Source of the DNA: Yponomeuta sedellus
Lineage: Eukaryota > Arthropoda > Insecta > Lepidoptera > Yponomeutidae
NCBI GenBank assembly: GCA_934045075.1
Contig: OW203738.1
Coordinates: 4,765,487 to 4,829,486, forward strand
Length of the DNA stretch: 64,000 bases
Reading direction: 5' to 3'
Position numbers and translations under genes: made by a program. The notes under the pieces are model-generated. The model did not search any database, was not told the DNA's origin, and worked only from the letters and a program-made list of their open reading frames with translations. Below are positions 40,705-52,685 of this stretch, piece by piece. Position 1 is the stretch's first letter; the number at the start of each line of letters is the position of its first letter.

Positions 40705-41958
40705 TGCGGTGGTGACTCGCTTGCTCGATCGGTACAATGTGTAATCTACCCGCCACCCGCGACACAGGCCGCGCCTAGTGTGGGAGGCGCTATGATCCAA
40801 TGTCTTGTCATAATCCTTTTCTTATAATAAACGATTTTTTATTTATTTATTTATTTTTTTATTTATTATTATTATATCCTAGAACACGATAGAGATGCGT
40901 GGTTGAACTTGGAGGAGGCCTTCACCCTACCAGGGGTTCTTCTAATATGATCAATGTTGTTTTTTTTATTTTACAGTAACTATTAATTTATAATTTATTT
41001 ATAATTTTATTGATTTTAATATGATTCATAATTTTTAATAATTTTAACATAATTCATTGATTTTAATTCGTATCTGATTCGTATTAATTGTAAATAGATA
41101 GATAAATATATTGACTTTGTTATATTCATTGCATATAGAATCAAATTATCAATTCATTTACTTGCATGCAAAAAAAAAAATATAAAAAAAAATGTTTGTA
41201 AATTATGTATAACGTCTCTTGGAAGAACAATAAAAGGCTTTTTATTTTATTTTACTTATATCCTAGAACATCATCATCATCATCATCCATTCGACGGCCA
41301 TTGCAGGACATAGGTCTCCCTCATGGTTTTCCAAGCTTCACGGTCTTGTGCCGTCCGCAACAAGCTACTCCCCGGCACCGTAACCAGAGTCTCAATTTTG
41401 TTAGTGCATTATACTCGTATCATTATCAACCCTTCTATGTCCCCACTGCTGGGGCACGGGTCTCTTCCTGCGTCTCAGGAAAGTTAGGCCATACTCCACC
41501 ACGGGTGCCAAGTCCGGGTTCGTAGAGGATTGTAAGGCAGTGGCGGGCTTGACTGTCAGAAGTTATCAAGCCGCCCATAAGGCCTCTGACATGGCCGTTA
41601 ACTGTCATTACATTTCAGCCGGCATCAACGGCTTAACGCGCCTTGCGAAGCACGGAAGCGCTCGGAAAAATGCCACTAGCGGTAGTCACGGGACCGTCAC
41701 CTAGCCTGCACCTGACGGCGCCTGTTGTTGCTTAACAAGTGATTGATTCCAATCACTCGGTTCGCCTAGGCCAGGAGCACTTCATGTTACCGTGAGAGAT
41801 GACATTTGGGGAAATGGATTACGTAAACAAAAAAATTCTCCGTAATTTAAATTTAATTTTAAGCGCTTCATAATAATACCATTATAATACCATGCATTGT
41901 AATACAATGATAGATACATGATCAGGTCACTTGAGGTGTTTCTACATACCAGTGACGC

Positions 41959-42005
41959 CTAGAAGGCTCGATGGTATGTCCCGTACATACCATCGAGCCT
42001 TCTAG
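41959..42005. repeat. Perfect hairpin, 21-bp arms, 5-nt loop
   Basis: 41959-41979 (CTAGAAGGCTCGATGGTATG T) pairs exactly with 41985-42005. The right arm of the palindrome has only one copy of this segment (about 42780-42810), so the hairpin arose after the arms formed, or was lost on the right. Confidence 0.9.
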
Positions 42006-42143
42006 ACTTAAAGCAGCAACGAAATTAAAATGCAATGTTCATGCAGTTGTCATTGTACCACAATGGATTAGCTGAATCTAAGCCCAGGTCGTCAAGCCAT
42101 CTGGTGCTGGTCGACCTGGGCTTTTGATAAGCAGCTACTTTTT

Positions 42144-42227
42144 TGAGCCCTAGCTTTAGAAACTGGTCTGGCGTTTTAATAAAGGTTTTCCTCAAAACGC
42201 CAGACCAGTTTCTAAAGCTAGGGCTCA
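42144..42227. repeat. Perfect hairpin, 34-bp arms, 16-nt loop
   Basis: TGAGCCCTAGCTTTAGAAAC and 14 further bases (42144-42177) pair exactly with 42194-42227. The loop plus right arm occurs singly at 39889-39938. Confidence 0.93.
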
Positions 42228-42863
42228 TCATCACCGACCCAGGGGCGTGGGTCTCTTCACGGAGGAAGGTATAGGCCGTTAGCACCTGTAACACAAGTCA
42301 TTTAGTTGTACTTAGTATGGGGCTAAAGAGATCTGTGTAATATGCCTATGAATATTTATTATCACTATTTATTATAGGCCATACTTCACGTCGAATATTT
42401 ATTATAGAATCACGAATATTTATTATAGGCCATACTTCACGTCGGGGGCCAAGTCCGGATTGGTGGAGACATTATATGCCTTAGAGAGAACAAAAGATGG
42501 GATCTAAAAGTGCTAGTCTGGAGACCTACAAATGGACGCAGAAGCGTGGCCAGGCAACCTGATGATCTGGTCAAAGTGACAGGGGAAAGTCTGAATGCGG
42601 AAACTCCAAAACGGAAATGAATAGCGTTCGTTGGAGGAGGAAGAACGAAAAAGTTCTGACCTGGCGACCACCAGATGGCCTGACGATCTGGGCTTAGATT
42701 CAGCTAATCCATTGTGGTACAATGACAACTGCATGAACATTGCATTTTAATTTAGTTGCTGCTTTAAGTCTACGCGCGTACATACCATCGAACCTTCTAG
42801 GCGTCAATAGTATGTAGAAACACCTCAAGTGACCTGATCATTTATCTATCATTGTATTACAAT

Positions 42864-43031
42864 ACGTACGTAATACGTAATACAGAGAATATTGTAAAGA
42901 GGTTCGAAATTTCACTGATGCCGTGAGTCGCCCATTGGCTCAATTGGTAGAGCGCTGGTACGGATAGCCAGAGGTTGCGGGTTCGAATCCCGGCATGGGT
43001 GAAATTTTTAGCCTCTAAATAGGTTTTTAAA
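42864..43031 (+). repeat. SINE-A insertion with 13-bp target duplication
   Basis: ATTGTATTACAAT lies on both sides (42851-42863 and 43032-43044). The opposite palindrome arm has the single uninterrupted site near 41890-41905. This fixes the element at 168 bp, from ACGTACGTAATACGTAATAC to AAATAGGTTTTTA. Confidence 0.93.
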
Positions 43032-44195
43032 ATTGTATTACAATGCATGGTATTATAATGGTATTATTATGAATCGCTTAACACTGAAATTAAATTACGG
43101 AGAATTTCTTGTTTACGTAATCCATTTTCCCAAATGTCATCTTTCACGGTAACATAAAGTGCTCGTGGCCTAGGCGAACCGAGGGATTAGAATCAATCAC
43201 TTGAGTTAAGCAACAAAAGGCGTGGTCAGGTGCAGGATGGGTGACGGTCCCGTGACTACCGCTAGTGGCATTTTTCCGAGCGCTTCCGTGCTTCGCAAGG
43301 CGCGTTAAGCCGTTGATGCCGGCTGACATGTAATGACAGCCGTTAAGCCATGTCAGAGGCCATAATGGGCGTCTTGATAACTTCTGACAGTCAAGCCCGC
43401 CACTGCCTTACAATCCTCTACGAACCCGGACTTGGCACCCGTGGTGGAGTATGGCCTAACCTTCCTGAGACGCAGGAAGAGACCCGTGCCCCAGCAGTGG
43501 GGACATAGAAGGGTTGATAATGATACGAGTATAATGCACTAACGAAATTGAGACTCTGGTTACGGTGCCGGGGAGTAGCTTGTTGCGGACGGCACAAGAC
43601 CGTGAAGCTTGGAAAACCATGAGGGAGGCCTATGTCCTGCAATGGCCGTCGAATCGATGATGATGATGATGTTCTAGGATTTAAGGAAAATAAAATAAAA
43701 AGCCTTTTATTGTTCTTCCAAGAGACGTTATACATAATTTACAAACATTTTTTTATATATATATTTTTTTGCATGCAAGTAAATGAATTGATAATTTGAT
43801 TCTACATGCAATGAATATAACAAAGTCAGTATATTTATCTATCTATTTACAATTAATCCGAATCAGATACGAATTAAAATCAATGAATTATGTTAAAATC
43901 ATTAAAAATTATGAATCGTATTAAAATCAATAAAATTATAAATAAATTATTATCAATTATTAATTAATAGTTACTGTAAAATAAAAAAAAACAAAATTGA
44001 TCATATTAGAAGAACCCCTGGTAGGGTGAAGGCCTCCTCCAAGTTCAACCACGCATCTCTATCGTTTTCTAGGATATAATAATAATAAATAAATAAATAA
44101 AAATTTGTTTATTATAAGAAAAGGATTTTGACAACACATTGGATCATAGCGCCTCCCACACTAGGCGCGGCCTGTGTCGCGGGTGGCGGGTAGAT

Positions 44196-45084
44196 TTATA
44201 GTTTATCTACACTCATCTTTGGGTGGTTATTTGTTTGCGAATGAAAGAAAAAGCGCGTTTGTATGGGTATCGCCTCGTGAGCCACCCTCCCAAGAAAATT
44301 GTGCGAGTCAGCGTTAATCGCGGAAAGTCGACTCCTAATCCAGACAAATGCTGAATAAACAAAACAAGACTCCCGGCCGGGAAATCTGAATATTGATTGT
44401 TATTTTAATCGGGGCTCCATAAATCGGCATCGTAACTCTAAACTTTTATCGCTATCGCGCCGGGAAGTTTAAAGATAACCTTTATTATAGATGTTGCAGC
44501 AACTCTTCTTTTTTACCGTCCGGCAGTCGGCAGCTCAGCCTTTTTACATTTTTGTGGGAAAGACGTCCTTAAGGCGTCAGGCGTTGCTAACGAGCGCCGC
44601 CGATGGCAAAAAATCATGTCCTCTTTCATATAGCATCTTTGGGAAAAGTGAATTTCATAAGTCTTAATAAATATAGTAAATATTCAAGAACCTAGGACTT
44701 TAACCCATTACGAAGCAGTTTACTGCTTCGTAATGGGTTAAAGTCCTAGGTTAAAGTAGTTTTTAGTTATTTATAATAATTATTTGTATATGGGTCTATT
44801 TGATTGAAATAAATGATTATTGTTATATATTCATCGTTCCCATCGTTCGTTCTTAATATAGCCCAACCAATGAACCAATTAAACCAATGGAAAATATTTG
44901 CCAAAAACGGCCGTTTTTCTTGGAAAGTCCTATGTCGTTGATCCTAGGTTCTAGATTGATGGTTTTAGAAGTAGTTGTCACAGTAGTTAAGATTTATTAT
45001 GTTCACTTTTAGAAAAAAAAATACCTATTATAATACTAGTTATGATTTGTATTCCATTAGTTATTTAGCAAACAATTATAAATT
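44196..45084. other. Gene-free; contains a perfect 31-bp hairpin
   Basis: No exon was recognised. The hairpin is annotated separately. The same AACCTAGGACTTTAA-type words occur at 37888 and 52722, so this is a fragment of a dispersed repeat. Confidence 0.45.
44689..44752. repeat. Perfect hairpin, 31-bp arms, 2-nt loop
   Basis: 44689-44719 (AACCTAGGACTTTAACCCAT onward) is the exact reverse complement of 44722-44752; only TT separates the arms. Confidence 0.97.
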
Positions 45085-45330
45085 GCGAATGTGAGTGGAA
45101 GGGTTGTTAAGGGTCGTCCCAGGCGGACATACATCGACCAGATAGGGGATGTATTTGCAAAGGGAAAGATAAAAAGGCGTGCGTGCATGCAACGACGTTT
45201 TGAAGAACGCTTAAGTTCATAAGAACGTAAGCGAAGGTGATCTGTCAGGATAGTGGCAAGTGGCAGTCCCTGGTCTCTGGCTACCCCTCTGGGATACAGG
45301 CGTGAGGTTATGTATGTATGGTTATTTAGC
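45085..45330 (+). pseudogene. LINE 3' end with ORF remnant
   Basis: Plus-strand text for an RT C-terminal tail (TYIDQIGD, NVDEAKVICQD-like and WQSL.SGYPSG-like, with frame breaks) ends in TATGTATGTATGG. The same family, minus strand, is at 55310-55765 with a much longer tail. 45331-45589 has nothing else; 45365-45430 resembles the repeat at 58850. Confidence 0.6.
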
Positions 45331-45589
45331 GCCGCTTAGTGATTTGACGTGATTGATTAGATATAGTTTTATATTAAATGGGTCTAATCGCGTTTATTTA
45401 TTAGGTAAAACGTAATTAGACCCGATTAATTGTAGGTATAACTATGTATGAGTAGAGCGAATATTTAAGAAATGTACCTAATTCATTAAAGTTTAGGTAC
45501 GTAAATCAAGGTTGATGTGCCGTCTACTGTCCGACTGTACCGGTACACCCCGTCGTAAAAATTGTTAGTTCTGTAATCGTTATCGATAT

Positions 45590-45952
45590 CAACCCTTGTA
45601 TGTCCCCACTGCTGGGGCGCGGGTCTCTTCCTGCATCGCAGGAAGGTTAGGCCATACTCCACCACGGGGGCCAAGTCCGGGTTGGTGGAGGATTGTAAGA
45701 CAGTGGCGGGCCTTACTGTCAGAAGTTATCAAGCCGCCCGTGAGGCCTCTGACATGATTTAACGACTGCCATTTCATGACAGCCGGCACCAACGGCTTTA
45801 GGTGCCTTGCAAAGCAAGGAAGCGCTCGGAAAAATGCCACTAGCAGTAGTCACGGGACGGTCACACATCCTGCACCTGACCGCGCCTGTTATTGCTTAAC
45901 TCAAGTGATTGGTTCCGATTACTCGATTCGCTACGAGCGCTTCTTGTGCTCG
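45590..45952 (+). repeat. REP-A copy, near full length
   Basis: Complete from ATCAACCCTTGTATGTCCCC to CTACGAGCGCTTCTTG. Confidence 0.8.
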
Positions 45953-46178
45953 TTCTGTAAAGCGGGTAAACCTACTTGCGACGGAACCCTATACTGCGAT
46001 AAGTACGACACGCACTTGACTGAGTTTTTCTCCCTAACGTTAGAAAGTGTTACAAAAATATTGTTTTCGAACTAAAACTTTGTTACCGCTCATTTGTAAG
46101 CTTCACATTTTTATCTTAATTCCGGATTCGTTTACTTTAGTAAATAGAAGGTTACTTTATTGCATTATTACAGACATG

Positions 46179-46310
46179 GAGAGGTGGTAGCGGAGCGGTA
46201 GAACGCTGGCTTCTCATTCAGCACGTCGTGGGTTCTAATCCGGACATCTATCAATGGCTTTGTTTTCTAAGTTCTAAGTTTAGTAAGCCAGCAACACTAA
46301 GGTTAACTCG
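46179..46310 (+). repeat. SINE-D head
   Basis: tRNA-like start GGTGGTAGCGGAGCGGTAGA and B box GTGGGTTCTAATCC. Body as at 62880. It is not a real tRNA gene: no closing acceptor stem. Confidence 0.6.
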
Positions 46311-46311
46311 A

Positions 46312-46620
46312 AGATAGATAGACAGAGAACACTTTATTGCACAACCAGAAAAATATTACAACCATGATTCTTAAATCTAAGTAATGTTATATAATTTGCG
46401 GTCTTATCGCTAAGAGCGATCTCTTGCAGACAACCTTTGGATGGAGTGGATTGCGTGAAGAATATAGTCGGTAAGTACGTGGTGCATGTACAAAAATAAT
46501 TAAATCGAAAATATATTGATAACAAACAGCATGGGAGTGCGAGAATATAATTACTTATAATTACCTACAATATAATGTACAAATATTTAAATAATAATAT
46601 ACATAAAAAAATAAATACAT
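46312..46620 (-). repeat. LINE 3'-end copy; intact counterpart of the Helitron target
   Basis: AGAACACTTTATTGCACAAC, GCGGTCTTATCGCTAAGAGC, TTGCAGACAACCTTTGGATG and on through GAGTGCGAGAATATAATTAC at 46534-46553. This copy keeps continuous the sequence that is split by a Helitron at 61234. Confidence 0.75.
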
Positions 46621-46729
46621 ATACAATTAAATACATATAGGTAAGCCACATATACTTAAATAATAAATAATATACATAAATACCTAAAAATAAATACTTA
46701 TACAATTAAATTAAAATAAAAATAAAACG

Positions 46730-46940
46730 ACGACCTCTGTGGCGTAACGGTAGTGCATCTACCTGCCATGCAGGAGGTCCCGGGTTCGAATCCCGGCTGG
46801 GAACAAAAAAAAAACCCCAGGTCTTGGATGTTTACGTGTTTGTGATGTCGTTGTTTCTGGTTCTCACGACACAGGGTATCCTAGTGTGGGGCCAAAAGCA
46901 ATGTATGTGCCTGTATGTAAATGTTATGTTATGTTAAATA
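46730..46940 (+). repeat. SINE-C copy, full length
   Basis: tRNA-Gly-like head ACCTCTGTGGCGTAACGGTA with CTGCCATGCAGG and B box GGGTTCGAATCCC, then AAAAACCCCAGGTCTTGGAT and a TATGTTATGTTA tail. Confidence 0.8.
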
Positions 46941-47967
46941 CATATAAGCAACAGTTTTCCAGTTTAACCAGTGAGATAATGCTGTTAGTATTAAGTTCGC
47001 CTTTGTACTTTTTAATTAGTGCGATAATAGTACATTACACAACTAGGGTGGTAATACAAAGAAAGGCCGAGATCGCAGAACGTTGCGGCCCGAGCTGCAA
47101 GCGAGGGACGTAAATATGCGATCGAGAGCTTTCTTTATTACCTCCCGTGTTGTGTACATCTTTTAGCGCAGCGTGCGGAAAAAGCCACTATATTGCCAGG
47201 TGTGGCATAAAGAATTTTAATAATAATAAGTTACGTAAATTTGTGGGAGGTATAGTAGCTCGTTAACTGTAAAGGGAAACATAGTGAAGAAACCGAAGTA
47301 TCTGAGGTGTTCAACTACCTCAGCGCTTTAAATTGCCAATCTGCGGTGGGCACGCGTAGTAATTATGCCCATACTCTCTCTCCGAGAAAAGGCCTGTGCC
47401 CTACAGTGGGACCTAAGCAGCCTCTTTTATTCTTATAAATACTAGAGATATGATAAAAAATACGGATAAAAATTAGCGGACTTGTCGCAACAGAAGCTTC
47501 TTCCAGTCTAAAAAATTTTGAATATTAAAACGGAGCGGGGAAGGCGAATAAAGTTCAAACAAAAATTCCCTTTGAAGTTTAGGCAGGAGCAGGTAGCTCC
47601 TACCTAAATTTCAGCATAAATACAACTCAAGAAATGTTTCATTTGTAGGTAATGTTGATTAAGGCACAATGAATGAAGTCCTTTGATTTCCATTTTTTTA
47701 AAGGACTATGGGACACTAAACCGGCTAATTAAAAAAAAAGGCCTACTTTCTTATACAAGTAAGAGCCATCGCCCACGGCCACTAACAAACGAGATACAAA
47801 CGCGCCGTAAAAAACCGTAAAAACGGCAAAGACGAAGTCACGCATCGAGGATTCTGGTACGGAACCCTAAAGGCGAACCCTCTCTTTGATGTAAATATGA
47901 AAGGTAACGTTTGTTGTATGGAGACCCCCCTCATTTTTTTTTAATATTTTAGGGTTACGCACGCAAG
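46941..47967. other. Gene-free
   Basis: 47220-47410 is a SINE-D body and tail (AATTGCCAATCTGCGGTGGG, CCTGTGCCCTACAGTGGGAC). The remainder shows no exon. Confidence 0.45.
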
Positions 47968-48212
47968 GCTTCCGTGCTTTGCAAGGCACGTTAAGCCTAT
48001 GTCATGGCTGGTGCCGGCTGTCATGTAATGGCAGTCGTTAAACCTTGTCAGAGGCCTTGTGGGCGGCTTGATAACTTCTGACACTAAGGCCCGCCACTGT
48101 CTTACAATCCTCTACCAACCCGGACTTGATCGCCGTGGTGGAATATGGTTCCTGCGATGCAGGTAAGGACCCGTGCCCCAGCAACGGGGACATACAAAGG
48201 TTGATAACGATA
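47968..48212 (-). repeat. REP-A copy, partial
   Basis: Minus strand, with a small duplication near TATGTCATGGCTGGTGCCGG. Confidence 0.7.
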
Positions 48213-49247
48213 TATCGACATGACGTTAAGTGTCAAGTAAGTAGGAAAAAATCTACCATCTGCGAGCTATTCTGGCGTGCGCTGCTAAAACCGCTAGAGT
48301 TATTTTAGTGGGACTGTAACATGTCATGTTATATTAAGAATTATTTATGGTAAATTTGCTATTCAAAATACTAATCCTGCGCAGACGAAGTCGCACACAC
48401 CAGCTAGTTTATAATATGGACGTACCCGTGTAAGTAACTTGCTGTGATTATATTCTAACGATAAATAATAAAAGTGGCCAAGTACACTACTACACTAAAT
48501 ACTTAACTAACTGCACAATAAAATATAAAAGTATATTATTTCTACGACCGGACCCCAGATGGTGTTACTGGTACGGAATCCAGTCCGCGAGTTTCACTCG
48601 CTGTTGGCCTTTTTTACTTGGTTCAACTAGCAGTCAATTGTTATTCATGAAACTAGAGAAGATGTATCAATTTTTACGCTGTTTTTGTTTACTCTGTCAC
48701 AGCGTAACGACTCTCAGAATAGACAGGGTGCTAAAATTCGTCGATAATTTTTATTACAGAAGTCAGCGCAGTCGCTTGTTTACGCGGGTTTTATTGAAGC
48801 TGCGATTACAATGTTGCGGGCATTCCAATAGCCTGTGCCGATCGTACGAGTCACACGTTTTGTGGCGATAACATTTCAGATTTTGACAGTTAACGTACTG
48901 GAAAGTCGTGACTTTTATTATTAACATTAAAAGTTTTAAAATAAAAACGGACTTCTATACACTAAAGCATTGAAAATGCAGAAATAATTTAAACGAATAT
49001 GACCTATAAATTTAAAATTCGTATATATCTAGGTATTGTAGAAGTATATCTCGTAAGTATAGATAAGCGGTCGATCAGTTGTCATAGGTGAAATGATACA
49101 AGATGAAACGTGTTTTGGAGTGGCGTAGTGAACCCTAAGTATCCTACCTATGTCGCAATTCAGATTTTTGTCTGCCGTACGCCAATTTTTAAATTCGTAC
49201 AGAATTTATCACGTGAATGAGTAACAAACAGCTAAATATCTACACGA
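48213..49247. other. Gene-free; Helitron 3' remnant
   Basis: At 48375-48412 CCTGCGCAGACGAAGTCGCA then CAGCTAGT resembles a Helitron 3' end. No exon was recognised in the rest, including the open stretch at 48638-48871. Confidence 0.4.
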
Positions 49248-49593
49248 TATCACCCTTGTATGTCCCCACTGCTGGGGCGCGGGTCTCTATCGCAGAAAGG
49301 TTAGGCCACACATACTCCACCACGGGGGCTAAGTCCGAGTTGGTGGAGGATTGAAAGGCAGTGGCGGGCCTTATTGTCAGAAGTTATTAAGCCACCTATA
49401 AGGCTTCTGACATGGCTTATCGACTACCGGCACCAACGGCTTAACGTGCCTTGCAAAGCACGGGAGCGCTCGGAAAAATGCCACGAGCGGTTGTCACGGG
49501 ACGATCACCCTTCTCGCACCCGACTGCGCCTGTTGTTGCTTAACTCAAGTTATTGATTCCAATCACTCGGTTGGAATAGGCCACGAGCGCTTC
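49248..49593 (+). repeat. REP-A copy
   Basis: Near full length with small deletions (GTCTCTATCGCAGAAAGG). Confidence 0.75.
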
Positions 49594-49913
49594 TAACATA
49601 TACAAAAACTTTCTCATTTACAATATTAAAGTAGAATAAATTGCTTAAAACGCAATATTGCAAAGATGGAGACTTTGGCCACATCATAGGCATCAGGATT
49701 TCGTCGCGATGTGCTAATTGATTCAATTAAAACGAGCCTGCTATTTAACGTAGTCCCTCTAATGTGTAAATCCGGCATCGATGACGGATACGTTTGAATA
49801 AAACTATTTGTTTGAGAAACTACGTCATCATCATGCATAATGCATCCCATGGTACGGATTGTCTACAGTAATAAGTAATGAGCTACTGTATATAGTAATG
49901 TAAATTGTCTTCT

Positions 49914-50992
49914 GAAATGAAATGAAAAGGTTTTATTCAAAGTAGCGCAGATACTGCGGCTTAATGAACGTTACAAGTCAAACTAGGTGTCCATTTCAAA
50001 ATCTGGATTATTTTGGAGAACAAATGGACAAATGAAACTCCAAACTTAGTCTTTTCAAATTCCTTAATTAATAGAATTTACACAGATTCTACAAAACTCG
50101 TGAATTTTACATGCTTGAATTCCAGACATCATTGTCATCTAAATAATCCTTAATATTTAGCTCTTTTTGGCACAAAGTACTTTACACATTTTTTGAACCG
50201 CGCTTCAGTCAAACTTAATATATCTTCAGGGATTTTATTGTAGAAGCGTATACAATGCCCCATGAAGGATGTATTAACTTTTGCCAGCCTAAATCTTGAG
50301 ATCAAAAGTTTATGTTTATTTCTGGTATTTACATTATGTTAGCTACCTGCAGTTTTAAAGTTGCTAATATTTTTCCTGACATACATAATATTTCCATAGA
50401 TATACTGGCTGGCAACTGTCAGGATGTTTGTTTCTTTAAAGAATTCTCTTAACGAGTCTCTACTGCCTAGCTTATAGATGAATCTGATCGCTTTTTTCTG
50501 CAAGACAAAGATGGTCTCAATGTCCGCTGCCCGTCCCCACAATAGTATGCCGTAGGACATGATACTATGGAAGTAACTAAAATAAACGCAGTTGCGACGT
50601 CAGTTAGTTCCTTAATTCTTTTAACAGCATATGCTGCAGAGCTAAGCCTATTTGCCAATTTTTCTATATGAGGACCCCATTGAAGCTTTGCATCAATTGT
50701 GATACCTAAAAATACAGTCTCTTCGACAAGGTCTAGTTTGTCCATTTCCAATATAACTTTGCTGTCAACTACTTTGACATTTGGTAGAGTGAACTTTATA
50801 CATTTTGTTTTTTTTTGAATTTAACAATAAGTTATTAGACGTAAACCAGTTTCGTACCTGAGAGAGAGCAGCATTAGTATTGTCAAGGTCATCTTCTTGT
50901 CTCTTAATTTTGAAAATAAGTGACGTGTCATCTGCAAATAATACTATCTCTGACATATTTTGAACCATGAACGGCAATTCATTTACATCTGT
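49914..50992 (-). pseudogene. 5'-truncated Jockey/CR1-like LINE fragment
   Basis: Minus strand, three frames: VLFADDTSLIFKIK (RT catalytic FADD), then VEETVFLGITIDAKLQW and HIEKLANRLSSAAYAVKR, then IMSYGILLWGRA and LQKKAIRFIYKLG. Frameshifts separate the pieces, near 50765 and 50560. The 3' end is a GAAAT-type tail at 49914. Related to, but not the same as, the intact LINE at 22-25 kb. The stretch 49594-49913 before it has no gene. Confidence 0.85.
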
Positions 50993-51194
50993 TCAATGAA
51001 GTTTATTTTTATTTTTTATTGTTTTTATTAATCAATTAATTAATTAATTAATTGTGTATCCCATACTAGAGTATGGGATCTGTAATTAACGTATGTAAAA
51101 CTAGTATTAATGACTACTATTGTTATTCATTCTTTATTGCGCAAAAGATAATGTACACAAAAGGAGGAGTTAATGCTAATACATTATATTCTTT

Positions 51195-51570
51195 TTGTTG
51201 CACTAACCCGTGCTGTGGACAATTTTAAAACCTATTTAGAGGCTAATAATTCCGCCATCTCCGGCTAACCCTACCAGCGCTCTCCCAACTGAGCTAATGA
51301 GCAAGTGCCGTTTTTACAATATTCTCTGTATTATTTACAGGCAGCGACATCTGACTGATAATTTGCATCACTTGCAGCCCCGAGTACCTACTTTGCAGTT
51401 AGGTATTTTACATCGGAATCATAACGCTGTATCCACATGATTATATTCTTTTTGTTGCACTAACCCGTGCTGAGGACGATTTTAAAAACCTATTTAGAGG
51501 CTAAAAATTCCGCCCACGCCGGGACTTAAACCCGCGACCTCTGGCTACCGCATTTTAAGTCGCTAAAAAG
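51195..51570 (-). repeat. Two SINE-A copies head to tail
   Basis: A minus-strand copy with its 5' segment (51195-51440) is followed by a second (51441-51570) starting at the shared GATTATATTCTTTTTGTTGC junction. The dimer suggests read-through or nested insertion. Confidence 0.75.
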
Positions 51571-51663
51571 GTTTTTATAATGCTAATACAGTTCTTCATT
51601 TCATAAGGAAAACCAACAGGCGATACAATATTACATTGATACAATACAAACAAAAAATTATAA

Positions 51664-52035
51664 TAATAAGCCTCGTTGGTCTAGCCGTTGAGGCGCTAGG
51701 CAGAGGTCGTGGGTTCAATGCCCACTGAGGGCCGCCGTATATTTGTACAAGTGGCCTCAGTCTGGGTGTATTTTCTTGTTTGTGACGTCTTTGCCTGGTT
51801 ACCATAGCACAGAGAATCTGACCAGGTGCGATGACGATCTGCGAAAAACTGCCGGCAGATGCTGGATGCGGCAAGCTGAAGACAGGGCGCTATGGCGCTC
51901 ATTAGGGGAGGGCTATGTCCAGCAGTGGACTACATAATATAGCCTGAAGAAGAAAAAGAAGAAGAAGAAGACAATCCTAGTTTGGAACCAGGTCAAGTGA
52001 TTGTGTCGTGTGGAAGTTATTAATATTATTATCAA
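51664..52035 (+). repeat. SINE-B split by an RTE-like 3' end
   Basis: The head (CGTTGGTCTAGCCGTTGAGG, B box GGGTTCAATGCCC) and body to CATAGCACAGAGAATC are separated from the tail TCCTAGTTTGGAACCAG by 51815-51972. The insert carries an RTE tail (DDDLRKTAGRCW, RQAEDRALWRSLGEG, VQQWTT) and ends in an AAGAAG microsatellite. Confidence 0.8.
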
Positions 52036-52189
52036 CTACAAAATACACCCAAGTACTAGTATAAGTGATTTGTATAAGATGCCATGCTGGATTTTTATAT
52101 TCTTTTTAATGCACTAACTCGTGCTAAGCTGCTAATGCTGGATTTTGTATTGCTACCTACCTACAATTAAACAAATTAATTATAAAATT

Positions 52190-52370
52190 AACGGCGGCGA
52201 CGGGGCAGATCCAGGCAGAGATGGTGTGACGACCTGACCACAAGGAATCCTGACCAAAGGTTTAAAAAAATAAGGTGGGAAGAGTTGGCCAGCGACAAGG
52301 TGTAACGGAAATCTACAGGGCTAAGGGCTACGCTTTTGCCCAGCAGTGGGACACAGTTATGGCTAATTAA
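52190..52370 (+). pseudogene. RTE-like C-terminal remnant
   Basis: RSRQRWCDDLTT, then RWEELASDK and a QQWD-like end. Only the final residues survive; 52036-52190 is AT-rich without features. Confidence 0.55.
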
Positions 52371-52448
52371 GGCGCTGGGTGGTCCTAACTACCGTCACCA
52401 ATGGAATACAAATAACTTGTTTCATTAAAAAAAATTTTTAACAGCTGC

Positions 52449-52685
52449 GACAACTTTAAAAACCTTTTTAGAGGCTAAAAATTCCGCCCATGCCGGGACT
52501 CAAACCAGCGACCTCTGGCTAACTGTACCAGCGCTCTCCCAACTGAGCTAATGGGCAAGTGCCGGGATCAGCGAAATTTCGAACCTCTTTACAATATTCT
52601 CTGTATTATTTACAGCGACATCTGGCTGAAGTAGGTAATTTGCATCACTTGCAGCCCCGAGTACCTACTTTGCAGTTAGTGACAA
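52449..52685 (-). repeat. SINE-A copy, near full length, minus strand
   Basis: Inverted tail at 52449, B box at about 52491, A box at about 52545, 5' segment (GCATCACTTGCAGCCCCGAG) at about 52643. Confidence 0.8.

Larger units (their letters stand above)
40744..44195. repeat. 3.45-kb imperfect palindrome
   Basis: Left arm 40744-42120 and right arm 42656-44195 are reverse complements along their length: the 1505-type repeat outermost, then an AT-rich block, TATAACGTCTCTTGGAAGAA, the GATGATGATG stretch, a full REP-A (41425-41782 versus 43150-43520), the TAGAAGGCTCGATGGTATGT segment and TTGTCATTGTACCACAATGG. The right arm is about 163 bp longer because of a SINE-A. Arms also differ by scattered substitutions and small indels. 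The centre (about 42121-42655) has its own hairpin, the duplicated unit and LINE-tail-like text (GACGCAGAAGCGTGGCCAGG). Confidence 0.92.

Noticed and set aside
44689..44752. The perfect hairpins as microRNA precursors
   Set aside because: Loops of 2-6 nt and fully paired arms are unlike animal pre-miRNAs, and at least two arise from neighbouring sequence copied backwards.
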